From: Diprion similis
Lineage: Eukaryota > Arthropoda > Insecta > Hymenoptera > Diprionidae
Assembly (NCBI RefSeq): GCF_021155765.1
Contig: NC_060115.1
Coordinates: 10,892,493-10,956,492 of the forward strand
Direction of reading: 5' to 3'
DNA length: 64,000 nt
Below, piece after piece: positions 37,601 to 50,216 of this stretch (positions within the stretch are counted from its first letter, which is position 1; each line of letters opens with the position of its first letter). The notes under the pieces are model-generated. The model had not been told where the DNA came from. It saw nothing but the letters and a program-made list of their open reading frames with translations, and did not search any database. A program made the translations under genes and the position numbers.

Positions 37601-40600
37601 TTGTGGTTACGTTTCACACGATTTTCATCCCTCTGTAAAACAAATTGTTACATCAGCTTGAAATTTTAAGACGTGATAATCCCCACTTTCGTATACTTTT
37701 ATGATGCCAGTGAAACATTTTCAACGACAGAATCGAGAAGTTGTTTCTTCCGTAAATCATTTGAATGAATCTACAATATAAATAAAGTATCTACGTATAA
37801 CACATAAAAATAGTATAATTCAGTGAAACATAAGAAAAAAAAACATTTTCGTGGTTGATTAGAGCCAAACGATGATTATTTGAAAAAGGAATTACTGGTT
37901 TTTACAAGTTTGAAACGATATATGCACTACGATTTTGATCGCGTAGAATTTGCGCTAAACTCAAATTAAAAAAGCCAACTTCAGGCTAAAAAGTAGATTT
38001 AGTTTTATCCAGCAGACCAAAAATTCGAAAATTTGAAGACTTGTATTAGAAAGTACTTTCCCCAATAGAAAGAAAGTAAGAAGATACAGAGGAAAAATGT
38101 ATTTTATTAAGCGAAGACACTTGTATAGTGGTCGACATTTTTTCCGGACGTTAATTTCTCCGAAAACAGTTCTGTCCTAATTGCAGTAAAATTTTCAAAC
38201 TTGAATTCGTCAGGTAGGGTGGCTAGGGTAGAACATAGACCCAATTTCGGTTGCCTAAATACGACGAATGCCGAATTAATGTTTCACAGGACCCAGCGGT
38301 GTGCAGTGCACATATATATGTATACATACATGCATAGTGTATTCCCCGCGAATTACCACTTTCGTAAACTACTTACCGGTGTCGGTTGCGCAAGAACTTC
38401 CGGCCGCGTATACAGAGACGCTGAATTAATCCCGTAAAAGTTTCGCGTATACGCCATCAGGAAAGTGGTCGTCTTATATGCTTACCGCCGTTTGCCTCTT
38501 AGCAGCGGAGCAGTGTGCAGTTCTCGTGCAAATAGGATGCACCGAAATTCAGTCTTAATTCTTTAACCCCTGTTTAACGCCGGAAGTAAGATGTCGCCAG
38601 GTGTTTACCGAACTTTCATCTTCTCGTCGCTGTTATAATTTCTCTGCATTGATGCAAAACCCTAATCGGCACGTCGTCCTCCGCTTTTGCCGACACGCAA
38701 CCACCCCTAGTCCGTGGATTTGAACGGGGTGGTGGGAAGTCTGCATGTCGTTCGTGCACGGCGCTACGGCAACAGTGCTGCACGCAAATCCGAAGGGAGA
38801 CTTGCAGATTGAAACAGGGGTTGGTGTGGGGTTGCGCCGGAGTCCGTACGGGTTATGAATTAACTGTCACCACGTCTTTGATTTGTGTTGCTTTCGCCCC
38901 GCGGCTCGTTTCTGTCTCTCCACGTCGTCAAGCACGCCGCAAGCGACCGGTTTTTCCCACCCCCTTCCTTCCGCCCAACGATCCACCCTCAAATCATCGA
39001 ATTTAAATGATCGAGGATCTTCCGCGTATGTAACATACTTACAATCGTCGATAGGAAATGACTGAGCCTTGTTAAGCGAAACTTCGTAATCCGGAAGCCA
39101 TTTTCTCACGCTGGTTAACCATCGATTTTCATTCAATATTGATCACTGTGTAGTCCTTTTCGATCCGGACATACCGAGTGTACGAATTAGTTATTTAACC
39201 AAAGATATACGGCGTCCTGCTACACATAGACGATAATACTGAGGAACGAACTTTGCGGATTCCCTAGCCGGTCGTTACTCTAAAATTGTTGCCACTGCGA
39301 GCGTGTATCAAGTGTGAAACTTTGCTAATTGTCAGTATGAAATGGTAAAGTCGAGGTGCGCAGTGCCGTTCCGATCGCCAGAGGCGTTGTTTGAATTCAT
39401 CTGCTTCCAATAATAAATCCACAGACAACAAGCACGTGGAATATCTACCTTGAATCTAATGATCAGGATCTAGGTAGATACTCGACACTATCGCCATCGG
39501 ACACATTCCGTTTCTCACCTTCTACACGAAGTATGAACGTAGAATCATGCCGATCTCGGTGTCACAGGAAGGGAAATATGCTCGAGTCGTTTCGTGTGAT
39601 TCCAAATTAGAGATTGACCTTCGTCTCTAGTATATCAGTTTATTGATCAACATTCTCAGAGAACTCGACACAGATCAACGCTCGAATTGTCGACCAACTC
39701 AGGGACGGATTGTTCAGTATCATGTTACCCTCTGAATGTGACGCGTCGCGGATTACCGGTCACACCACAAGATGGATCGTAAGTTTATATTATACCTTCG
39801 GCCAAAGTCCCTTATTTCTATATCTACTCGGTCTTCCGTCACGTCACATGACCTTGGCCGTCATGTCACGTTACAAATACGTACACACATAACCGTATCA
39901 CGATGCTTCGTCGGTCGTACGTGGTTTTCTTTTGCAAATCAACGTTCAGCGGAAGACTTGGTTTCGATCTTTTTAAATCGCTTTTCAACCTACTCCAAAG
40001 TTAATCGTGTTATTTGTAACAAGTTTGATTCCGCAAGACAGAAACATGGCACACGTCAATCATGACGATCCTCAATATCTGGTTTAATTTGGACAAAGTA
40101 CTTCAAAGTGATTGAATTTGAACATTTGAAATCATCGTTATCGTACTAACTTTCGAGCGAATATTTACTTTGAATTGGAATCAAAACCGAGTAATTAAAT
40201 TGACGGTCGAGGACGTCATAATCATGACCATGTGCCGTTTCTCGCTCTTTGCGAAGGATGAAAGCGGCATTGATGTATTACAGTGGTTGTTAATTTGGTG
40301 GTGAAACGTCGGTTTGTGAACGCGGTGCCCCGGGAGTGAATATCAGAAAAAACCGGGTTGACGAGTGTGTGAGTTTGTTTGTACTTTGGACGGAACCTGG
40401 ACAGAAATCGATCGAGCTTTGACGTAGGATGTCATCATATTTGTGAGTACAATTTATTGATAATACCGTTTCATTTACTGGTGCTTGAAGTGAAAAACTC
40501 AACTTATGCAATTTGCCAGGAGAGATTGTGAATTTTTTCTTTACTTGAGTGATGAGTTACACGTTTAAATAAATTATGACGACAAATTATCACTGCTAGT

Positions 40601-42259
40601 GAATGTTGCAACTGTTTATTCATTCAGAAAGTTATTTATCGCAAACTAGAAACTCATTGAGTGAACTAGCGAGGTGAAACCTTAGACAGAAATAGTCAAA
40701 GGCATCCAGTTTCAAGTAAGCTGGATTTCGGTTTTGAATTCTCAGCTTCTGTGATGAAAGTAGCATGAATGAAAAGCACCGCGTGTGTCTCCAATGCCGT
40801 CGAACTTTCTCTTTGGAAACGTCCAGAAACATTTGCTTCAAATGAACACAGCTGGAAATAGCACGTTGCCTTGTGGTATTTTCTTCATTAGAACGGCTGA
40901 GATGGACTTCGAAAATTACAAAGAATTAAAAATCAACAAACCAACAATAATGCGTTCAAATGGTTGAATAATTTTCGAATTCTGATCTGTAAATGGAGAA
41001 TTTACTAGCCGGGAAGTTTGTTTAGTCAGGGACGTTGAAACCGCGAAGACCAGGAAGACTCGGAGAGTGATTAATAACTCGGCGTGGATACCGCGGGTCC
41101 GAAACTTTTTACTTTATCAGTTAACTTATCACCGAAGCCCGCAGGAGTGCCTGCATGCACCGAGAGTATACCGGATATCGATGTACCACCTGTGCTAATT
41201 AATTCAGTTAATTACTAATAAAATTTTATACTTTTCCCTGCATAATCTGGAGTCCGCAGCAACGCCCATTAATCTATCCCCTCCCCTCCCCTCACCTGCG
41301 GTACCGACAAATGAAATTATGGAATTACCGACGTAGTTATGCGTCCCGTAGTACGATATATCCAATATCGTCCCATCGCTTCCACAGCTTATGCATTATT
41401 CTGAATAAATGGGACTAAAAATGCAGTGTCAAATTGTACAAAAACGTGGAAAATTAATCTTTATCACGACGTGCGATAATTGTCCAGAATTAAATCGTGA
41501 GATTTGGAATTCTGGTCAACGTTTCAGAATTTTGATGAACGACAAACCAAAGTCTTCGCGCAGTACAGAGAAGACGGAAAGAATGTGTCTAAAGTCGACG
41601 ATGTGAAAATCTTTCGAGATAAAATAATCGGATCGTAAATTCTTTGGGTGTCTCTCCGGGTAGTTATGAATTGCAATTAATTCTCCCCGGTTAGCCCCCA
41701 AAGTGGTGTAATTAATTTCCAGAGGCGAGAGCCAGAGCGAGCATCCGCCACTCAGTCGGATACTAGCGTCTGTGTGGATGCTGCACGTAGGCACAGACGA
41801 TGGAAAGTACTTTTTTCTTCACGCTCGTTATTTCTCACAACTTACGCTGGCGGATCGAAGAATTTCGAAAATTGGAGGTTGAAATGAAAGTAAAAATGAT
41901 TTTACCTCAGCAAGCTATAAGTTTTTTTCTTATCAAATAAAGCTACGAAGAAATATTCATTTGACAATAAATAAAACACTGACATTTTCATCAAATTGAA
42001 AGAATATCCGTTTAATCATCCCTCAATCACTTCAATTTCGCGGATTCGTTGCATCGAATTATGATTAGTTAGCTTCGCGAGCCGACCTTCATCATCTCGT
42101 TCTTCTTCATCTTCTTCTTCCTGTTTACCTGGTTTTTCGCGCGTTAATCTGCCGCCTCGTTTCAACGGTTATGTAATTGAAATATCTCCGAATTATTTCG
42201 CGATAAAGAGCGGTTCAGGATAGTTTGTCAGAACGGTTATTCCCGAGTTAGTTGTCTAG
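33139..42259. other. Gene-poor stretch with possible regulatory islands
   Basis: No coding exon I can support. GC-richer islands at 33.6-33.95, 34.8-35.06, 36.5-36.7 and 38.2-39.1 kb interrupt AT-rich DNA. The 34.8-35.06 island carries ATGCTAAT and GATTAAT homeodomain/POU-like sites. Several isolated splice-donor-like sites occur on the minus strand (near 35097, 36955, 38374 and 39034), but I could not build a consistent gene from them. Confidence 0.4.
34635..34670. repeat. (TA)n microsatellite
   Basis: A TA run with one interruption, about 36 bp. Confidence 0.9.
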
Positions 42260-42633
42260 ACTGCAAACCTGACGTGGCTCGTAAGCCGTGCGCGTCGAGC
42301 TTCGCGGACGGATCTCTCGAAAGGTGAGGAGAGTGTTGCAAAGGGGATGGCAAAGTGGCTCAGAGCGCCATTCATCATCTCGGTTAATGTTAATTTGTTG
42401 GCGTACAAGTGGCTCTGTTGCCAGCTGTAAGGCAATTTCCACAGAGCAGCCCCCCGACTTTACCAGCATCTCTCTTCGGCACGGGCACGCCCTCCAGTCC
42501 CGAAAGCTTCCCCCGCGTTTCAACTGCTTCTTCGTCTTCTTCGTCGGCCATCCCGTCCGATTTCAGAGCCATCTTGAATTCTTTCGACTCGTCCGGTGTG
42601 TTCAACTTCGCGATCCAGCGAGGAAACCTTTGA
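42260..42633 (+). CDS. Candidate terminal exons of an unrecognised plus-strand gene
   Basis: Exon C (42260-42323) is bounded by GTTGTCTAG and AAAG|GTGAGG. It is open in the phase left by the exon ending at 29150 and reads CKPDVARKPCASSFADGSLE. A second segment, after an AAG acceptor at 42432, would start QFPQSSPPTLPASLFG, pass a Ser run and end in FNFAIQRGNL with a stop at 42631-42633. Codons near the end favour C or G at the third position. A stronger CAG acceptor at 42425 would give a different, also open, frame. The link to 26564-29150 needs a 13-kb intron and is speculative. No family is recognised. Confidence 0.27.
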
Positions 42634-44063
42634 GTCAATTATTCTCTGGCATTGAACAGCGTTTTTTCTCAATATTGCAGAATGGGCCCAAAATCCATAT
42701 GAGAAAACCCGGTTAGGCCAAAAAAAAAAAAAAAAACGATTTTTTTTGTGGAACCTGAGCTTAAAGAAGAAGGATTTTTGTCCACAAATTAACAAAACCG
42801 TTTCGAAAAAGGAGCAGAAAATTAATCTTGTCTAACCTGAAGACGCGATCGGTATCGTATTAATTAGATTTTCTTCCTTTCGAAGAACGAGAGAATATTA
42901 GAGGTAAATAATGTATCGAATGGCGTTTCGTTGACTGTATTTGAAGGCTCGAAATGGAGCAAATTACCGTGTATTATACCGTGTCTTCCTCTTCTTCTAC
43001 GTATCGACTTACGGGATGAATGTAAACTGTAAACTAGCCGGCTTTATGCTTGACAGTAAAGTTTAACAATGAATTAATTGGCTTCATTAGGCATCAGCTA
43101 ATTACAACAACTGGCACTCAGTTAGCTGATCCTTTCTGTTTTACTTATTTGCAGTAGTCAAAGAGATTCAAGAATACACCGTATACAAATACAAGAAACT
43201 TGAGTAGTTTTGTGGCTTTGTTGATACAGGAAAATTTTCTAGAATCATCATAGGGTTGATTTATTTTTTTCTGGTTTTAAACGTGGGTTGTTGCAATTGA
43301 CTGCAGTTTTTATTGTTTAATAAATCATGTTGTCATTATTTTCGGAAACATTTTGAAACTTATTGTAATTGGTGACTATTTCAAAGAAAATAATTTGATC
43401 ATTTTTAAGTTTTGAATCGATTGTTGGTTTCGTTTTGGTTATTAGGGTCTAGCTAACTCTTTTAAGATGATATTTTAAACACTCGAATGGAGGAAATAAT
43501 TTCAAAACATATCTTTTAAAAGTGTATCTTTCAAAGTTTCTTTCAAACTTAAATATCTATAGGCCAGAAAAATGTAGAAATTTATATTGCGAAGAGTTCC
43601 AGTTCCTAATATTTGAAATCAGGCCACCCATAAGCATGCAATCTAACGACAGCTGAAAAAATTTGTTGAAAACTTCCAATTCCTCAATTTCTTTGCAATT
43701 ATCCTCCAGTCATTCCATTCATGAATTTTTGTTAGTTGGTCAGAAAAGTAGAAGACTTCTCTAAAAATATACTACAATCGGAATAAACGTTTGTTTTCCT
43801 CTTTTATCGAATTCCAATCTTATTACATCGAGAAAAAAATTTATTTCGAAACTATCGAGCTTGGAAAATAGTATAAAAATCTTTTGACAGTAGTTAAAAA
43901 TCCCTCACAAGTAAATAGTTGAGATGTGTTTGTTACAATCTCCTACAATTCATTTCTTATTCGCAATCAGAGCGTTGAAGTAAATATCGGATCGTTTTTT
44001 AAATGGATTTTTCTTAAGCTCTGAGGGATGAATTTTTCCTCGACTTGTAGACGGGGTGCAAGG

Positions 44064-44066
<3 letters not shown>

Positions 44067-44113
<47 letters not shown>
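44067..44113. repeat. (AT)n microsatellite
   Basis: A perfect AT run of 47 bp, the longest dinucleotide array in the window. It gives an Ile/Tyr-repeat artefact in a minus-strand frame. Confidence 0.95.
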
Positions 44114-44117
<4 letters not shown>

Positions 44118-47100
44118 ATATATGTACGCTCGACGATAAAAGTTGGCCCGCACTAACTCTGGGTAAGAGTATAATGTAGCAGGGCTGAACGGTGGTTTGG
44201 ACTGGGGGTGGGGGAGAGAAGCCCCGACAAAATTACAATTTTGGGGTGTAATTCCGCGTAGAGAAATGGCGCCACATACCAAGGAGTTGGGCATGACAGG
44301 GGGGCTCGGAAGTGGGGGAGAGATTTATCAACAGCTCATTTCGTACTAACTAGACGCAGGTTATGTGGGAACTCGAAGGATATTACATCACCCTCGCAAT
44401 GATGGCGTGGGGTGCATTAAATTGCATCCCCCTCCCGGCGCTTCCTCGTTTTCCAACCGCAAAAAAACTCCACGGATCACTTACTTTTGCCAAGAATTAC
44501 CCTCGCGATACGAGAAAACTTTATTATAGGCGTGAGTGTTTTTAAATATTGATACCCGCTTCTCTCTACAGTTGATAAGATATTCATTATCCTTATTCGT
44601 GATTACATCTTTCTTTCATAATACGTTTCATAACTTTTACGTACAATATTGCGGACGAAAGAAAATACATTTATATCCGTAGTGTATACTGGCTTGCGAA
44701 TTTCCCTCGAGGGAAAATAAACCATTTTTAGTTTCTTCTCACTTCTTGGATCCAATATTCTGATACAAGACAACCACAGCGGCTTAATTATCACTTTATG
44801 TCAGAGATAATTGTTTTGATCGTACGCTAACAGCCCTCGATGCTCGAGGGGTTGAGGTGCGCTCGCCAAACTGCCGGAGGGGAGGCGCATTCTTACGGGT
44901 ATCAGCCACCGCTGTTTGCTGCAAACACTTGTCAACCCTCTCCGGCAACCTCGAGGGGCAACTTGCAGGGCATTGTGAACCACGTCTAATACCTTCGCAG
45001 GATAGCCAGTCGACAAATGCTTAAGCTTGTGTATTTAGTGCTGGAGTCACTTTAGGGGATGAAAAAATCTCCGTCTGAGGAGACTGTAGCGTCGCCATTG
45101 CATTCCGCCAAACTCAGTTCTTATACTTTGGTGAGCCAGAAGACTGACGAGCTGCAGCTTTCGCGTCTCCTTAATCTCATCGTCAGCTGGAGTTGCAGGT
45201 AATCAACTGACTTGGCAGACCTCGAAACATTTGACAGATTCCATTTCGAAACTGTAGTTGAGGGGTTCGATATGGCCGTGATTAAATAGTGAGCCAATCG
45301 GGGGTTTTGAAACGGCGTATGACGTTTTATTGAAAATTGTGATGCACTTTGGAAACCATCAGTTTCAAAAGTTTATCCTTTGATGCTGGGGCGAAGCTTG
45401 GGTTTGTGGCAGTGTAGACGTGAAACTCGACATATAAAGTTGCGATTATGGATAGTTCAAGTGTTGCAGAAGTTGAAGTATCGCGATAAAATCATATTTA
45501 CTGTTGAAAGCTTCACGAGATTTACCGACAAACTCGCCTTTCAAGCGATTATTATTTTTTTTACTATTCGAACGTAAGCAATAACGTTAAAACCACTTTT
45601 CGCTAACTTCCTCTTCCGACAACTTTCCATCTCTAACGTCCTCCATCTCCAACTGATCAGAATAAGTGGCATCTTCTAGCCTGCGAACGAGATTCTAAAA
45701 CATCTTGAATAGGAAATCGTCAGAATATTATTCGCTTTAAAAAGTTGGGCAAAAGTTAATAAATAATGACATGCTCGTCTATTGGCAAATTTATCTCTCA
45801 TATTCAAAAAAATTAACAATGACGGTATTAGTTGACTAAAATTGTTTAAAAAATTTCGAATCTTAGGCTGGCAAAAGTAAGGCCAGAATTGGATTTCAGG
45901 TATCTTTTTGCTGGTCTGATCGAACGGCGTTCAATTTTCTTGACCTTTTTCCACCGTTCTTTTCCAAACTTCTTTTTCAACCCATGGAGAAGGTTGTCTA
46001 TGGGCAAGGCTTCCGGACGGGGACCGTCGGGTCAAATCTCGAACAGCCCGGCAGGTATCGGCTCTCCGGTTTCACTATAGGCGTCTACTCAATGTAGCAA
46101 GCGATGCACTAATTCGTATTTAAAGCTTTATTGGACGCGCCCGTACCGGTACGACAATTTCACGGTTCACAGAATTCTGCCAGCCAGCCAGCCAGAGCCC
46201 GGCTGCTGCCACCCTCCCATCTGTGGATATTGCATAGCCATGGGTGCTGCGGGGTGTCGTACAACCCTTGTGCCCATAGAATGCCCCTTCGTAAATTGAC
46301 GGTGTCCGGAAAGCGGGGCCTTCGAATTCAATGAGCTTCCTTTACGCTTATGTCTTTCTATTTTTCACTCCGTCTCACTATTTTTTAACCATTTAAGGTT
46401 TTCTCTAGTTTTTGGGATGTACAAAAAGTGTGAAAATCAACTTGTTCCATTTTTCTACAACGTTTTTACATGCCTATTACGTTTTTTTTCATACTCCAGC
46501 TGACTGGTTCGTTGTGAATTTCAATTGAAATTTTCTCAAAAGGTTCTGAACTGGATTTGGAACTTTTGAGAGTCGTTGAAAGGAAATTAGAAAACTGTGA
46601 TATAGACTAGAAAAAAGTTTCAGGAATGGTTGGTATTTGTTTTTTTTTTTTTTTTGTTTGAACAAAATCAAAATTTTCCTTCAATACCAAAGAGATGAAA
46701 AGGTTGCCGATAAAATCAATGTCTATTTGAAACAAAACATTTCTGTTTTTTTTTTCGCTCAAACGCACATATCCCCGAAGAGAAAGAATTCTTTTAGATT
46801 TTAAAAACTGTAGGAATTCTAATATTAAGTAAGTAAAAAAACTAATCAACATGTTTTATCGAATTGCTCAGTTTTAGAGTTATTATTTTCGTCGAGTGAT
46901 CTCCAAAGAGAAATTTTCGCTACGATGAACTAAACTTGAAAAAAAAAAAAACTTTATTCGGAGGTACGCGCAAGCGGGTGTGAAGAGATATATTCAAATG
47001 ATTTTTACTTTTTGTTTTAGCCGGTGTAGAAGTTGGCTCTGTGACGATTTTCGTTTGGTTAGTTCCACTTTCCGTTTCGTAAGCGACTGGACTTTGCACA

Positions 47101-47384
47101 GTATGTTACAGTTTCACATGTCGAAAAACCAAGATAACGAATCACCATGAAACTTAACAAGTTTTCATCGAGAAAGTTTTCCTTTTTAGCTTCCATATTC
47201 CAACTGGTTTTTCTTATACCTATACCTATACCTACTGTAGATATAAGTAGATACACAGACAGAAACAGAATATGAAAAACGAAAGATGAAACAAGGAGAG
47301 TGAGAAATTGCTTGGTAATTTTTTTCATTCCTTTAAATCGACTAGACGGATGGGCACTACGGACTAAGTTTGTTATTAGCCAAG

Positions 47385-47420
47385 AAGAGAGACAGAGAGA
47401 AAGAGAGAGAGAGAGAAGAG
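47385..47420. repeat. GA-rich microsatellite
   Basis: An imperfect GA array. Confidence 0.85.
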
Positions 47421-49773
47421 TGAAGAGTACAATCTTTCCCGGCGCGATGCTGGGAGGCATTTTTCATCTCGTACTCATTTTTTATTCACGGCTTGCTAAT
47501 TCTCGATCCCCCTGCACCACCCGACTCCTTCTCTCTTCTCTCATCTCTCACCTTTCTCGTTTTAAACTCGCTTCACGGTCATGAGCTTGTTTTTGTTTCA
47601 CTCTTGCAGGATGCAATTTTAATCCGGTATTGCGCGAATTGCCTACCTTCTTGTCAGAACCACGCGCTTTTCAAGGGGGTTACTACTGAGCAAGATTGCT
47701 TTTCATGTCAGTTAGACGTCGCAACTGATCCCTACAATAAGAGTTACCGCTCTCTCGTACTAATCACGAAACGCAGAGAATCGTTTGATTATTTATTTAT
47801 TCATTCACCGATCAATTCAATTTCACCTTCATTTTTCTCTCATATTTCCGAATCACTTGTTACTCCATAATCAGGCGAATGTAACATACGTCGAGCTAGC
47901 TCTTTATATATCTATAATTCAGCACCTTTTTCGACTTTCCTCTCCAACTCAAAGATCTCTCGTTCATGAGAAGAAGGAACCTAAACGAGGTGATGATTTG
48001 TTTGAAACTAATGATTATACTTACCGTAACGATTCACCGTGCTCTGACAATTCCTCACGACTTTCGGTATTAGAAATGAAACGAAACTCCACAAGGGACG
48101 GAGAGTCGGGCTTATCACGGGAAGTAGGATTTATCATTATTTTTATTATTATATATAATAATGTACGTATTAAGAAAGGAAAGAAATGACGAAGGTCTAA
48201 ATTATTCTCTTTAGCAATCGTTGGGCGTTGTATGGTACATAAACACAAGGTTTAATATTCACGTTTTTCCGTCCCGAATCTTCTTTAAGGGATATTGTAA
48301 CGATATAAGTCAATCTTGTACATTAGAATTTCCGTTTCAAGTAAGGATTATGAGCGCTTCGTTAGCCTGATAGAATAAGAATAAAAAAATAAAAAATAAA
48401 AAGAAAAAAATTCATGGCAAAATTGAAGAAAAAAAAAAACGAACACAAGGTTGAAGAAAATTAACTTCATAATTTCCTTTTCTTCTTTTCATCTTAATTA
48501 CCATTTTCAGATAATTATTTACACAGCTCTATCCATACATTTATTATTACGTTTAGAATGTAATGTGTTATTTAAAAAATACCGGGACAGGCAAGCACAG
48601 ATTCATTCGGTATAACGGCAATCGCATACAATTTTTTTTTTTATTGTTTTTTTTTTTTATTATCATATTTTTATTGATATACAAGATATACAGCGCTTCA
48701 CAGCGTCGGCGACTTTACTACATACACAATGGTACACATGGAGCTTTCTTCTCACAATTTTCATTCTTCACCTCATCTTTTCTTCAATTCTTTTAGATAC
48801 TTTAAATGTGTTTTTCTTCTTCTTTATTTCGCTCGCGTACTTATTACGTCAGGGTTAACAACAACAGCGATAATAATAATAATAATAACAACAATAATAA
48901 TAATATTAACGGTAATAAATGATAATTTATAATAATAATTATGGTAATGATAAGAAGCAGTACGAGCAAAAGATAAAACCGCAATTTAAACGTATCCCCG
49001 TTGTAACAATTGCGTGCTTTATCCTTTGGGTTGATTTTTTTCTGCCATTTTGCTGTAGTTCTACATTGTACAATATATTGTTATAAATGGAAGAAAAGTC
49101 TGTTGCAGTATTTCAATGTAGGCAACAGAGCTACCGTTCTTTATTCTTTTCTTTTTTTTTTTTTATTCACCTCTTTTGAGGTAAAGGAATGGTTATGAAA
49201 CGTAAAACGATGTGTCAGCATTTTTCACTTGTTAATTGCAGTATATGTAGGTATAATATGTGGAGAGAAAATAAAAAAAAAATATATATAATAAATAAAA
49301 AACACTGCGAATATTGACTATACAGCTTTTCAATTTTTTCTTTTTGTTTCATAATTTTTTTTCAATTTTTACTTTCCGGCAATATAAGCGTGTACTTTTT
49401 CGGTAACTTTACAATGTTATACGTAGTTGATATGATCTATCCTTGTAACATTGTCAGTATTTAGTTGTTTTTCTTTTCTCGGAATATTTCCTTTTATTTC
49501 GCATAATTTCTTTCAATCAATTTACAATTTATTTTGCGTACGTCGGTTTTAACGAGTTTCTATAATTTTACAATTTTCTTTCGCCATTCTTTTACCTGTG
49601 CGAACTTGCTATTTTATTTTACTTATTTTTCCGATGATCGATTTTTGATTCTTTCATGTATATAGGAAGGTTCATTTTGCACGTACGGTTGTCTTCTCGA
49701 AATACACATTATTGTACATATATACGTTCTATAATGTATATATATATATATATAAGTCTCTGGTATTTTACGT

Positions 49774-49779
49774 TTTATT
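49774..49779 (-). other. Candidate sarcoglycan polyadenylation signal
   Basis: AATAAA on the minus strand about 440 bp past the sarcoglycan stop codon. Further hexamers occur to the left, so longer 3' UTRs are possible. Confidence 0.3.
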
Positions 49780-50216
49780 ACACTTTAAATGTAACGTAGA
49801 TACCCTTACAATCTTATTGCTATGTACATGTGTGTTTCAGAAAAGTCTGCTCTGACTTCACGAGAAATTATTACTTGTAATACGAATTTCGATTTCGAAT
49901 CTAATCAGAGATAATAAAGTAACAATTTACATTTACAAATGTTAAATTCACTCTGCAAACTTATAGCAGTGGAGAAAAAAAAACAATTCGGAGAAACATG
50001 ATTATCTCGACATTTGTTAAAATAACAGAAACAAAATTTCCCTACAAAAAAATTAAACTTGACCTTCTTTATCGGTACGTCAGATCTTATGTTACGTTTA
50101 CTATTTTCGTACAACACCCTTATTTTGTGTTTTTGTTCTTATTATGTCTGTGGTTTTTTCTGGTTTACTTCGAGGGTAAAAAGTGACAAAAAAAAAAAAA
50201 AAAAGCAAACGAAAAA

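Larger units (their letters stand above)
42634..49773. other. Gene-poor stretch downstream of sarcoglycan
   Basis: Mostly AT-rich DNA with GC-richer patches near 44.1-44.5, 44.8-45.1 and 46.0-46.3 kb. Part of the right end (48.3-49.8 kb), which is very AT-rich with T-runs and TAA repeats, could be a long sarcoglycan 3' UTR. A plus-strand frame after a good acceptor at 47610 contains CANCLPSC but has no supporting exons. Confidence 0.4.

Noticed and set aside
38375..39136. Minus-strand exon pair with GTAAGT donors and compatible phase
   Set aside because: The longer frame has no ATG (it opens at TTG), an in-frame TGA sits just upstream, and no family is recognised.
47610..47870. Pickpocket/ENaC-like CANCLPSC segment after a strong acceptor
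   Set aside because: The Cys-Pro pattern is short, no other channel exon is nearby, and a second frame from the same acceptor is also open for about 25 codons.
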